Shown here piece after piece: positions 23,896 to 35,465 of a stretch of DNA of 64,000 nucleotides. The DNA is taken from the NCBI GenBank assembly GCA_009760855.2, contig WPIO01000020.1, positions 5,527,501-5,591,500 of the forward strand, in the 5' to 3' direction. The notes beneath the pieces are model-generated. The model was not told where the DNA came from. It ran no database searches and worked only from the letters and a program-made list of their open reading frames with translations. Position 1 is the stretch's first letter. Each line of letters opens with the position of its first letter. Origin of the DNA: Cristatella mucedo (lineage: Eukaryota > Bryozoa > Phylactolaemata > Cristatellidae). A program made the translations under genes and the position numbers.

Positions 23896-25679
23896 AGAGA
23901 AAGTTCTCAATGGAACAAGGATGCCTTCGCTTTTAGTTTACGGTTAGCTTACTAACCGATCGATTGTTACGGTGCTTTTTAGAGAACCAACTGAAATCGC
24001 TTATTTGCTAATGACTCTTCAGAATTCTTTGAGAGTCAATTGATTTTTTCCTAGATCTATTCATGACATCATCAGAGCTTCTGAAGTGTAATTAGACCTA
24101 CATTGATGAAGCTAACTGGATGCCTTAGGGTTAAAATGCCTTTTTACCCCAAACAATAAATGGACGGTATGTCAAGCAACGCTGCGGAAGCTTCTGGAAA
24201 AGGCTTAGAGACAAAGGTACGTAGAAGACAAAAATAGAAAAAGAGAGAGTGCGAGTGAACTTATCTCAGGCTTCCCTATTACTTTATACCTGCTTTATTT
24301 TATTGTTGGCAATATTCAAGCAGAAAGTCATGCTAGTACCAAAAATCAGGGCCAGCTACAGGGTCTCTCATCCTGACAGTACTCACGCGAAAGCTAGCAG
24401 CAATCAATGACAAACACCTGGTATCCTGCAGTAAAAGACACTATTCAGTGAAAACCTGGTCACCTTGGAGCAACTGAGATAAACATATGCCAATGTCATC
24501 TGTAAAAATATCATTTTTCTCTGCAGCGCGTTTGATCTGCTTTAGCAGCTATTTCTGTTGTAGGTTAAGAATGTGATATCCCAGGACGTATTGATTTAGT
24601 ATTACGAACTTTTTTTAGAGTTTATGCAAGAGCGACGACTAATTTTCTGACTTATTTCTTAGTCTTAATTGCTGCATCGACATGAAACGTAATAAAAAAA
24701 TATTACTGTCTTTGCTGGAAGTATTTAAATATGGAGCACCCGTGGCTCTTCACTGATATGTTAATTAATTTTAAAAGTGAAGAAAAAAGCATGTGTGTCA
24801 GTATTTCAATAAATCAATTATCTGAGCCAAAGTCAGCATTAGCAGCAGTTGTGAGATCTAAATTATTTGCTTTATATAAATTTCGCATTCTTCGCTGAAA
24901 GCTCAGAGTGAACAGCCATTTATGTGAAGCTCGTGACAAGGGTTTATTGCTACACCACCTGATGTGTAGCAATATATCATTAGCTCTTGCTGGGCTTTAA
25001 CAACATGGTAAAACTATAACAATTCTCATTAGCCAAAACTACAAATTTAAAAACGATAACGCAGTGCCTTATGCCGCAGCCTAGCTTATCTGTGTTTAGC
25101 TTATGTAAGTAAGGTTACAAGGATGCATCTCAATATCTCAGTAATATCATGCCGGTGTCAGAATGTGCACGTATTCAGAAAGCAATTAGTTCAGACGAAG
25201 CAAATGCAGTGAGAGACATAAGCTTTGCTAGGTTCTTTGTGAACATCAAGTGAGATAACATCATGAAGTGACCTTGGAGGAATTCCAGTATTCTCCATTT
25301 TAGATTACTGTCCCAAACATGTCAAAAATTAACTACTCTCTTGATAATTTTTCCAGGAGGGTATATTCTTGTATTGTGACCAGCATGAAGTCAAGCTATT
25401 TTTATGTTGCAGTCTTGATTATGTGCTTTCAAAATTTGAGAATTGTACCAGCTTTTTTTATTTATACTTAGCTGAGAAGCATCAGTTCACCTACTTAGCT
25501 ACATTTCGAAGCCTTTGTAAAAGGTCTGGGGTTATGGGAATCACCTGATCTGTGTAGCGATACCTCGAAAAACACAGAAACCGTTAGGAAACTGTGCACT
25601 TTGCTCAACCCGTCACGCGGCTGAAGTCAAGGTATGGCCTGACTTTTCAACATTTACATTTATGCTAACGACGCAACTT
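23896..25679. other. no recognisable feature
   Basis: No domain text, LINE or SINE motif found over about 1.8 kb. Confidence 0.4.
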
Positions 25680-27120
25680 TTTTGTGGCAGCATTCGCTGA
25701 GTCCGTGTGAAGTGCCCCTGTTTTATTTCTTGGAATTGAGAGTTTCACTGCCTTAGCCGGCAACTGTGCAGCTTTTTCAATGGAGCCGTTGTATTAGCAT
25801 CCATCTGACGGCTCGAAAAAACAATTGTCTCCATTGGCCAGCATTACGGCATATACGTGATTGCATTTGTTAAGTTTGAGGAAGTTGACAACGCCGCAGT
25901 GTGATCTGCAAGTGTCCAGCTCTTACTGGGGCACTATCGTGTCGTTGACTTTCTTAAACAGCGATGGAGAGTCGTCTCCACTAACAAGAACTTACGTAAA
26001 GCATAAGTTGTATCCATTTACTTGATCACTTGACCGTGCCGCTAAATGGCCGTCAATTGTGCATCTCATGCAGGAGCAACAACATGTTCGTTTCCGTCAG
26101 TTTGACCTGTGAAAAAGTTATCTTTACTGGAAATAATTATAGCATAGAAGTGATTGTATATAACAACTGTCTGGCTAGCTAGAAGTGCTTACCGAAGCAT
26201 CATCTTGTCAGTTACTATCTTCTGAACCAAAGGGTCAATTTTCTAAACTTGCAGTTAGATCGGAATAGCGAGTGTTTTTTCTTGATGTATTTATCACTTG
26301 AAGCCGCCGCGTGGCCTTCAATTTGGCGTTCTAAATAACCACCAATTTCTCAGTGACCATCTGTTTATGAAATAATGTCTTACCTTAACCGCCGGTCATT
26401 TTCGAAAGCAGGTTCTGGTTTTTTGGCAAAATTAAAACGCTTGACAAGGTCATGCTATGAAGGTCATTGGTAAGCTCTTACAAGTGTCCCGTCATGTCGG
26501 CTGTCATCTTACGGAAAAAATAGTCAGCTGTCTTAACTGGCATGGATTTAGCCTTGCAATCATTTAACTTTGATGTCTTTGACGCCTGTGATCATGCCAC
26601 TGCCTATCTGACGAGTGTTTAGCTCTATTAAAAAGCACTTTCTGTTGGACGGCATGATCAGTCGACTAAACTGCAAGCATTTTTGCATAGCAAGTGTTAG
26701 TTTTTGACAAGCTTGACTCACTTGACCATGCCACAGCCCTAACTGGTGAACGTGCAGATTTTACAGGAACACCATCCTGTCATTGGTCATCTGTATGACC
26801 ATGGGATCAGTAGTCTAAACTGGTAGTGATTTTACCATATCGGGTGCTAGGTGCATATCAGCTGTCCTTAACAAGCTGGAATTTTTAGTAGAATTTGCTT
26901 CATTTTGACTACAGTGGCCCTATTGTCAAGACCACTGCCTGACCGGTGACTGACCAGCTTTTAGATGAGCTCCCTTATGTCAGTGGCTATTTGCTGGACT
27001 AAAAGACCAGTTGCATCTAATTGCAGGCATATTTCAATAGCAAGTGATTGTTTTTCACCCATCTGGTGGGTTCACTCAAGCCACTGACTGACACTATGGC
27101 GTCATTAGCCATCTTCTGCG
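25680..27120 (+). repeat. degenerate tandem repeat, unit about 130-150 bp
   Basis: A theme recurs: a CACTTGACCATGCCACAGCC-like word, then a GTGCAG-TTTTACAGGAACACC-like word, then GTCATTGGTCATCTG, GATCAGTAGTCTAAACTG, and GCAAGTGTTAGTTTTT. Instances of the first word are near 26030, 26442, 26588, 26720, 26925 and 27072. Spacing is about 130-150 bp between most neighbours, with longer gaps. The array is old and does not code. Confidence 0.6.
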
Positions 27121-27480
27121 ATTTTGAAGCAATAGTAGGTTTCCTGTTCCATTACGTCAAGACAAATAAACTGAGTACAGCTCTAACTTATGCGTTCCAG
27201 AGCCAGATATATATTTTAAGGAGCAAATACTCATTACTTAATAATATATTTGGTAGTATAGGCAATTTCGATCACCAGGTGCACAACAGTTTACGAATAG
27301 TGGCTTACTATACCTGCTAGACACAGCATATTTGTTTGACGTTGAGTTTTATAACGGTGTGAACTGCAGGCTTCACAAAACTTTGTTTTCACCAAATACG
27401 AATAGATGGATCTTGCATTCTACATATGCAGCAGCAGTGCTAGTGGATGGCTTGAATGGCATAGGGATATACCACTAAGC
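27121..27480. other. no recognisable feature
   Basis: The 90-codon frame at 27048-27320 overlaps the end of the repeat and has no domain. Confidence 0.35.
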
Positions 27481-27481
27481 T

Positions 27482-27640
27482 TTATAATAATAATAATAAT
27501 GTACTTGATAAAGAGCCCTCAGAGAACTTAATCTCTTTCTAGGCGCTTTACATTTGCTGCAAAGGAATCAACTTCGGAGGCTCTTTCCCGGACCGTGTTC
27601 GATAGGATCAGGACATATTCCAGGATCGTCATCTGAGCAG
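27482..27640 (-). mobile_element. LINE-B 3' end, inverted, well preserved tail
   Basis: ATAATAATAATAATG then TACTTGATAAAGAGCCCTCA, GAGAACTTAATCTCTTTC, TAGGCGCTTTACATTTGC. This is one of the cleanest copies of the inverted LINE-B terminus. The similarity fades after about 27640. Confidence 0.9.
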
Positions 27641-28490
27641 CTCCACTTCTGATATCACCCATTCGGTTGTGATCTGAGTATTTTCAAATCAAAACCCGTG
27701 GTCAATGTAATTGCAGAGCCACTATTCTTTAAAATCAGCCAGTTATGCTATAGAAACTTCAAGATCAAGTAGAGTGTGCCGTGCGGGTTTTCCTAACTCA
27801 AAAAGCATTTCCATTAGATTTGTTTAGCCTAAGTGCATACCAACTTGTAAAAGTAATATAAACACTCTATTTATTTTATCTTGCCGGATAGTTAAGCTCT
27901 TTAAGCCCTGATCTATCTTTAGCCACTGCCTCCGCAAGCATACATAACTCCTGCCCCAGGCTCTGGGTTCAGATCTATCAGGATTTGACTCAGTAATTCC
28001 GAAGACTTGCTGCTTAGCTTTTCAATCATTTCCTCGTGAGTCAGCTGCTGCTCAGCTTCAGGCTAAATTTATTCCTTTTGAAGTTAACTCGTTAATTAGC
28101 GTATGGTCGATTGCCCATCCAAGGATATGCTGGGTAAATGCTGAGGCTGGCTAACTGCTACCAGTGGTGGCTGAATGACTGGCCATGGCTTCTTCAAATC
28201 AAGCTGTCTATCATCGTCGGCTCTCTCTCTCACACACTCTAAGCTCCTTCATGTTGCCTCTGTGGATGTCTTGAAATAAAATGCATATCTGCCAACTTCA
28301 ACTGTGCCAAATGATTTCCAGCCTATCCTAAGCTGTGCTCTGGTACGACCTAAAGCACCTGGCTTATGTGGGTCAGCTTTAACACAAGTTGCAAACCTTA
28401 TCACCATTGGCTTTTAGAAGAAGTTTTATAATCTATTTATTCTAACTTATTGAATATTAATTACCTATCATTTTGTTTCTCTACTGCTTT
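27641..28490. other. no recognisable feature
   Basis: Contains a short CT/CA-rich stretch near 28217-28240; otherwise nothing seen. Confidence 0.4.
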
Positions 28491-28494
28491 ATAT

Positions 28495-29250
28495 TTGGAA
28501 CTCCCAGCTCCCATAGACTCGTGCAAGCTCCATAATGCAGATTCTTAACCCTGGTGCAAAAGTCTTGAATTATGTAACTAACTGCTGCTGGTCTACCGGT
28601 CTGTGATCTCAGGCACTTATAGCTGGTGCAAAACTCTGCAACTAGTCTTGTCTGTTGTGAGCATAGCAATTGTCACATCCCACCACTTCATGCCGACCTG
28701 TGCTGGCTCCCAATCAAGCAATGGATTTACTTCATAGATTTCTCACTCACATTCAGGTCTCTTCCATCTACGGCTCAAGCCTACCTATCAGTTCTACTCC
28801 CCTACCAGGCTAAGCATTGTACCACCCATTTTTGGGAATCGACCTGTTTACCTTAAAATAAATATTACTAGTACAAACTTCAAATCCTTTGGAAACCATG
28901 CCTTTAGTTCGTATGCTCCCGAAGCCTGGAACTCACTATCGACTTGTGTCACATCTTCCGACTTGTCAAGATTAAAAATAAATGAATCTGTTCATTGCAG
29001 CATCTACTGGTTTCCTGCGATTCTTCCTTTACGTCCTTATTCTTGCTGACACTTTGCTTGCTGCTACCAACAATACTTCCATGCTGACCCTATGAATGTG
29101 GCCCCTAACCACGTTATTCTCGTTGTTTATGGGGCGTGCTACCACTAATCATTCGACCATGCTTCCTTTGCTGAAAATGCAGAGTGCCTAGGTAGAGATT
29201 TAATTATCTGATTTACTTATCTATATCAAATGCACTATTATTAAAACTAC
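28495..29250 (+). mobile_element. LINE-B, C-terminal coding region, 3' UTR and tail
   Basis: It runs from text matching the GAKLCN/QNSAARLV region (GGTGCAAAACTCTGCAAC near 28625), through TAAGCATTGTACCACCC, TTCAAATCCTTTGGAAACC, TATGCTCCCGAAGCCTGG and AATGAATCTGTTCATTG. The 3' UTR words follow (CATGCTGACCCTATGAATG, ACCACGTTATTCTCGTTG, CATTCGACCATGCTTCC), then GCCTAGGTAGAGATTTAATT near 29188. Stops interrupt every frame. Confidence 0.88.
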
Positions 29251-29627
29251 TAGAATATTTTGTGCATCAACAGCAAGAGAGCATCGTAATGGTAGGGCTG
29301 GTTTCTTCGTCATAAAGATATCAACAAAAGGACATGCAAACCTGCTTAATGCTTAGATCAAATGCTGTGTTGCAATTCCACTGCTGCCCCTCTGATAGCC
29401 CGAATGCACGCACTGCTGCACAGGCAAAGACTAATTGTCACTTTTTCAATGCAATCATAAGCACCTTGGTGCACAGGGCGCATACAACTAGTGAGTTACA
29501 GAAGATGAGTACGGATGTTAGAATGCATTGGCAAGCTTTTATGTAGCATCTCTATCTAGGCAGGCCCGAGTTCTGAAATATCTCGTTGCTGAGAGGAAGT
29601 CGACTTGAAAGTTGATGCGGTTGTCTT
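29251..29627. other. no recognisable feature
   Basis: The 70-codon frame at 29334-29546 is unassigned. Confidence 0.35.
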
Positions 29628-29745
29628 GGTGAGCCGTGATGACTAGAAAAGGCAGTTGCTTTTCACGGCCTTGATTTCCATGTAGAGGATTCGAATCCTG
29701 TGGTGTGGGATCCTATATTTCTGATGAAAACACATAATAATCAGC
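29628..29745 (+). mobile_element. SINE-2 copy, truncated
   Basis: The head GGTGAGCCGTGATG, then GGCAGTTGCTTTTCACGGCC, then the B-box-like GGATTCGAATCCTG (29688-29701) and GTGTGGGATCC. The body after that is worn and stops matching. Confidence 0.85.
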
Positions 29746-32150
29746 CCTCTCACCAGACTCCGATAGACATACAGGAGTACCCATTCGACTGTGTGCAGAC
29801 TGCTGTGTGTCCTAGCATTGCTGTATGAAACATAGGGCAATCGACGATTCTTGGTTGGCACAGTCTGAAGCTCTGCTACGAAGAGGCAGCTACAGCTGTT
29901 GCAAGAGCTCCATACCCAGTGCTAATAGGGCTGCAGCCCTGACAGGTCAGCAGAGCTGTTCCAGCCTGAATGCTTGGGGTAACTCGGGCAGCTCACCAGC
30001 CTGCTCCCTCAACTACTTATTCAGCAAGCTCCCTCTCCCTGATAGCATCTGCTTGACCTGAAGTAATGATTGTCAAGAGGCAGTTATGCTCATTGGTCTA
30101 GGGAATGTAGCCTCCACCAATTCGGTGAGGCTTAATACTCCCATGACATAACTACATACAGACATGGCTAACCTGACCGGCTGCATTGTTCACTTGGCTC
30201 TTGTCTATTAAAGCAAAGAGCAACTCCGAAATAAGCATGAGGGGTGGGAATCGGCATGCGGGTTCCCTCCCTCGGCTTCCCATAGAGGTGGCACATAAGT
30301 TGTAGGCGATTCGGACTTTGGATGCCTAGGAGCTGCTCTTAAGATGCTTTGTCCAGTTCAGTATGCTGCAACTAGTGTAACAGCTGTCCTGCTGTAAGTT
30401 GTGGTGAATGCATGAGTGTCAGCCGAATACCCTGCTCTTAATTCCCAGCATCTTGATTGGAGCATGCTTTGTTCATTTGAATTTTCAAGTATCTTGCCTA
30501 ATTAATGCCGAAAGGTAAGCACTATGCTATCACAGGTGGCTGAACTAAAATGCATTGCCTAGCCTGACTTTCAATAACCTCTTCCCCTTTGTTTAATCTA
30601 AGCTAAGCTTTGCTGGCGATACGGTGACCCATCTCTGTCGGGATCTTTTGCAGAAAACCGATATCCGAGTATCTTTGTGGGCGTTTTCCAATTGTGACCC
30701 AGCATGAGTCCTGACTATTGATTCCTCGACAAGACCAAAGACAAGACAGCCATCAAAAAGGTATTAGAAGAGCCAACTAGAATCAGCTCCCTATGCAATG
30801 AGCTCGGCCGAATCAGTTCCTTACCTACAGCAGTTGATCACTGACTGTCCCTCGCAGAGACATCCTTATCGTCGGCTCTCCTGGTGTGAATGGTGAGATG
30901 CACTTGTCACCCAGCTCACCATGGGTGTACCGAGCTTTTCAATTTTCGGCCATGTCATTTGCTTGTGAGACTCATAGAGGTGCCGAGGTGGCCGTTCTTG
31001 ATCCACTCGATGCTGATTCCGATTGTCGTAGGAATGCTAAACTCGAAGGCTAAGTCGACAAGGGCGTCGTGTGGCACAGCTTGGCCCTGCTGGGATGCCC
31101 TTGCTCAGCCGGCAATCGAACTACTAAGGAGTGCTGTCAGCCAACTGTACCAGTGCCGAGGCCCTGGAGAACGACTACAGACCTGTAATCACTTTTTGCT
31201 GTCACTCAAGAGTCAAGCATCCAACGTTCGTCTAGCAAACTCTGCAGTTTGCTGCTTCGGCCCACTAACTGCATGCTGCTGTAGGTTGCTATGCGATGCT
31301 GCAGCAACCCTAAAGCTTACTTTGCAGTAGCGCTGTATATACAAAAACGCTTAAGAGCCAATCTCCTCTGGCCCCACCCTGACCAAGTGCTATACAGCAA
31401 TTGACGTTGGCAGCTTGTAGTAAATGCAACTTTAGATTTTAGGTTGACTTTGCTTGAGCATGCATGAATGCGATCGGCACCTACTACCTTTGCTTGGTTG
31501 GCTTCCAGTCTGGGTGGACCATACCATACCAATTCGAATCAGGTCGTTCAGTCACCTAGACCGACAGCTGTCAGGGTTCGACCACTTTTTAGCAGTCGGC
31601 AGCCCGGCTGTGACGATCGGCCTTCTTATGACTACTCTCTTTAGTAGTGCTTTTCTCTGTATCCGCCTCTCTTTTCCCTGCTCGTTGAACGTGGTGCTTG
31701 AATGTAGCTGCCACTGCACCTGCGGCACTCGATCAACAACTCAATCGGTCGGTGCTTTTGAACCAGATGATTGCTTTGAGTGGCAGAGGACAGTAGCGAT
31801 GGCAGAAGTCGTAGTTGTCTGAATGGCTAGTGAATGAAGCATGGTGAAGAGGCAGAGGTGATTGGAGTTATTTCGTGACTACTCTGCAACCGTGTGCTTA
31901 GCCAAATGCCCACTCCCGCAAAGTTCGCTTGTCTATCATGTATTGCTGGTGTCTATTAAATGAATACAGTTGCTGACTCAAATGAGGCTTGTTTTGTGCT
32001 TAACCGTTGGCTGGGCCGAGAACAATGCCAGGGATTGGATTTGCTTCCACACAGAGATATCACTAGGATTAGGCCTATAAATTCACCAGTAGGCTTTATT
32101 TGAGGGGCCCAACGAACCTTGGTGGAATTAGCTAGCCTCTCAAATAGCTT
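29746..32150. other. no confirmed gene; several unassigned frames
   Basis: This block is less AT-rich, with frames of 146 and 122 codons on the plus strand (30890-31330, 31454-31822). Neither translation resembles a family I know. On the opposite strand a 50-codon frame around 30985-31110 also fails to match anything. The block could hold exons or old transposon remains. Confidence 0.3.
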
Positions 32151-32173
32151 ATTCCTGTCATTTTCTCTCACAG

Positions 32174-32277
32174 TCTATATTCCAACGTATGCCTGTTGTA
32201 TGGAGATAGATTTGTCCTGTAATATATTCCTCTATGCATCACCCGTAAAGAAGGTGAGTTTTCACTTGCCTGACCAG
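32174..32277 (+). CDS. exon-like segment with alternative donor sites
   Basis: A strong acceptor (pyrimidine tract then CTCTCACAG, ending at 32173) precedes an open frame reading YIPTYACCMEIDLSCN and on to SPVKK. Two good donors follow in the same frame: AAG|GTGAGT after 32253 and CAG|GTAAGT after 32277. They give an 80- or 104-bp exon. The peptide has no known domain and no partner exon was identified, so this rests on splice signals alone. Confidence 0.3.
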
Positions 32278-32430
32278 GTAAGTATAGCTCATGTGGGAAA
32301 TTGGGTTGAGCATAGAAGATGCATAATGGCCAATCAAAAGCAAGCCACCTTACATGCCCCTTGCAGTATCTCAATGAAATATCTTTGCAGATTAGCCAGC
32401 CTCATTTGTATGGCATCAGAAGAGCTTTCT

Positions 32431-32555
32431 TTATGGGCTATCACAGTGGCTTGCAGTTGACAATAAATAGTCACAAAACTGCAGTATTCGAACCCACGAC
32501 TTCGGTAGTGTGGAGGGAGAACCTTACCTCTTATGCTATCTTGACCCAGGGTTTC
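32431..32555 (-). mobile_element. SINE-2 copy, inverted
   Basis: On the plus strand it reads TGGGCTATCACAGTGGC, CTGCAGTATTCGAACCC, ACGACTTCGG. This is the reverse complement of the SINE-2 body, B box (GGGTTCGAATACTG) and head. The A-box end is degraded. Confidence 0.8.
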
Positions 32556-34770
32556 TGTACAAGCCCATACCTTTGGAAGAGGTGCGTTTTCGTACTTCTC
32601 TCTCACAAATGGAACACTACATTATGAGGAAAGAACGGAAATATCAGTATTTTAGTCATTAATGATAGTCTTTGGCTTCACTAATGCCAACCTGGCGCAC
32701 AAGGCTGGCATCCCTAATGTGGGGGGGGGGGCATCGGAGAGTTCATGTAGATCATCCAGGCATTTCGAGTAGCTGTCACCAGTGTTGCCTCAGGGGCTGT
32801 AAGCTAGAGTTATTTTTGCTACTTGGTCATCCAACACCGCAAATATACAGCCTGCGTTGTGAGGACGTCATCTGGTAAGCTCGCCGGCTAACCAACCACA
32901 TTTAAACCTGTTTTTTCTCATGGCAAGATTGTGGCTTCCGTATGACTAGGCATGCGAAATTAATGTTTCAGTGTACTGACTGCACTAAAATATGCTGATA
33001 ACTTTATCAGCATATTTTAGTGGTTCGTGCCTGATGTTGTGCCTGACCGTTTAAAAAACTGCGATGAATCGACTGGAAGTTGGAAGTAGGCTCTTTCAGA
33101 GTACCCACCAATTACTTGCAAGCATATGCAGATTTTTCCTCAAAGCTACAGATGGCTGCTATTCTCCACGATCATAATTCGATCATTGAGCACATAGTAA
33201 GAGACAAGAACTATATTTAGGGAGCAGCTCAGGCATACATGGAGCAAACGCTTGAAAATGTTGTGTCGGTGCCGCTGGCATAAACTCCACAGATTTAGTC
33301 CAGCCAACATCAGATTCGATGACCGGCTTAGTTGTGCCCTCAGCCCTTGCTCGAACCTAGGAGGCTGGAGGCTGGTGTGGAAGAGTATTTCCCGTAGACG
33401 CCTAGTCAACACCAACAGAAGTTGAGTCTACGGCAGTATTCATCACTCTATATCACTCTATAGTAGTGCGGGAAGAATAGAAATAAAATGAGGATGAGCT
33501 TTTTAAAAAAGCTTTTTACCGGAAAATGAGTCGTACCGAGAAACTTGTTCGGTTGTGCAGGTGTATACTGCTAAGAATGTTCCCAGTTACGGTTCGTTGG
33601 AGGATTTGATAAACAGACGCACGGCGTATGCTATGTAGTAAAAGCTGAAGCATAGGTCAAAACGCATAAGCATTCCATATTCAACGACTTGCTCTGAACG
33701 CTCAAAATAAATCAAGCATAGCAACGTCGGCTACTTTTATTTTGGCCGTGGGGGTGAATGTGATAACACCCGGGTGTTAGTTGGTGGACTGGACCAAAAA
33801 CGTCGGGGAAGATTCTTCTGCTGATGAGTCTAGAGACTTGGCCCTTAATCAATTCTGCGACTTATGATGACGTCGTAGCCCAAATCTGTCCAAAATCTGT
33901 GGAAAAGTCTTTCGTGTAAAGCCAGCTTAAAGAGAAGTTGAAGAGTCACTGTGAGATTCTCAGTAGCAGGGCAATAGGCTAGCAGATAGATTACAGTGCT
34001 TTCTCACCTGATGCTAGAGAAAAGACAATACCTTATAGCAAGCATTAAAGCCGGCGGCTCAGCAGGGAGAGCACTAGAGTGCTGGAGCCAGCTGCTTGAA
34101 TAGTCCAGCCTGTCTGTTAGCCAAACTGCAGTTTCCACGTCAGGAATGAACAGGAGAGTTTTTCCTGAAAAATTCACTGTTTGTCAATGGAAAATTACTC
34201 TCAGCAAATCGGTAGAGGTAATTAGTACTTTTCCTGTGTAGGCATAGTAAGTATTTGTTGGATGAATTAGAATCATGCTATCGGCTTTAAAACGTTTGAC
34301 TGGTGTTGAAGTGATTATTGCAATTTCAAGCTGTCTATAACTTTGAAGGTCAATTCGTTTTAGGACTAATTCAGGGGTTGACTCTCTGATGCCAGGCTAA
34401 AGCTAAGTTAATTTCATCCTAGCCATAGCATAGACAGGTGGAATGGCAAATAATTGGATGGTTAGATTACTTCAACTGGAAACAATGCCCCTCTGCCCTT
34501 GCTGAAGCCCCGACTACTGGGCAACAAAAGTCAGATTTAGTTAAGCTTGTATTTTCAAACGCCATGGCACCGATAGCCACATATAGCCATGTCTGTACTT
34601 GGCAATCATCAGCACATCAATTGAATTTAGCAATTGAAAAATACTGTCCTGAACTTCTTAAAGGATAATGCCAAGAAAATACTTATACAAACTTCTCCAA
34701 TAATCAAATATTTGTTTAGGGTACCATTTCGAAAGACAAATACGTTAGAAGTGGGAGAGACAGAGAGGCT
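32556..34770. other. no gene recognised; contains a G11 run and a palindrome
   Basis: Eleven G in a row at about 32721-32731, and a perfect palindrome listed separately. Short frames at 33146-33415 and 34438-34668 are unassigned; the latter has a WLDYFN word faintly like LINE text, too weak to call. Confidence 0.4.
32983..33022. repeat. perfect palindrome, 19-bp arms
   Basis: CACTAAAATATGCTGATAA (32983-33001) is followed by the spacer CT and then its exact reverse complement at 33004-33022. Perfect arms in a region of worn sequence imply a recent event or a maintained structure. Confidence 0.95.
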
Positions 34771-34771
34771 G

Positions 34772-34781
34772 AGAGACATGG

Positions 34782-34812
<31 letters not shown>

Positions 34813-34842
34813 GATGGAGAGACAAAGAGAGAGAGACGGAGA
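34772..34842 (+). repeat. (ACAG)n and (GA)-rich microsatellite
   Basis: GACAGACAGACAGACAGACA followed by a mixed GAGA tract. The Asp/Arg/Gln/Thr-rich open frame here is produced by the repeat. Confidence 0.92.
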
Positions 34843-34875
34843 TGGGATGGATCAACCGGTAGAAATGAAGGCGGA

Positions 34876-35120
34876 GTAATAATAATGTATTCAATATGGC
34901 ATAGTCAGAGAACTCTATCCCTTTCTAGGTTCTTTACTTTGCTGCTGAGTAAGTACGATCAAATGGTTAGGGGTAGCATGGTCAATGACAAGAAGCATAA
35001 CACGATTGGGGGTAACATGCACAGGGTCAGCATGCAAATATGGTTAGTGGCAGCATGCACAGTGTCAGCATACACAGGCATGTAAAAGACGAATAACATG
35101 GACCTGCTAAATATTGTAAT
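34876..35120 (-). mobile_element. LINE-B 3' end, inverted
   Basis: TAATAATAATGTATTC then inverted tail (AGAGAACTCTATCCC, TTTCTAGGTTCTTTAC), then 3' UTR repeats (GGGGTAACATGCACAGGG, GGCAGCATGCACAGTGTC) and TGTAAAAGACGAATAAC. It is a good view of the internally repeated 3' UTR. Confidence 0.9.
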
Positions 35121-35384
35121 AAGTAGAAGCGCTTTTATTAGGCTCTTTTTTAAATACTGTCAAGTTAAGGGAAATCGTGAAGAAATTTGGTGGTTAGTTC
35201 CAGGCTCTGGGACCACAATGATGACAGCAAAAGATGGTGATGAAAGTGTGAGAAAAGCAGAGATCGCGAGAGATATGAAAACTAAGACGCTGTCTTTGCC
35301 ACAAGAAAAGAAAGTGGAATGTTTTAATGCTGGTATGATGGCCTCATGTTAAAGGAAAAGTTTGGGAACAATAGCCAGTTACTT

Positions 35385-35465
35385 CTATGTAAAGCCCCAA
35401 GAAAGAGATTGAGTTCACTGAGGGCGCTTTATCTAGTGCATTATTATTATTATTATCATTATTAC
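35385..35465 (+). mobile_element. LINE-B terminal tail, plus orientation
   Basis: CCCCAAGAAAGAGATTGAG, TTCACTGAGGGCGCTTTATC, then ATTATTATTATTATCATT. Only about 80 bp of the element remains. It faces the inverted copy at 34876, about 270 bp away. Confidence 0.9.

Noticed and set aside
30890-31822. Two plus-strand host exons of 146 and 122 codons
   Set aside because: Less AT-rich sequence yields longer chance frames; no motif found and the opposite strand is open in parts as well.
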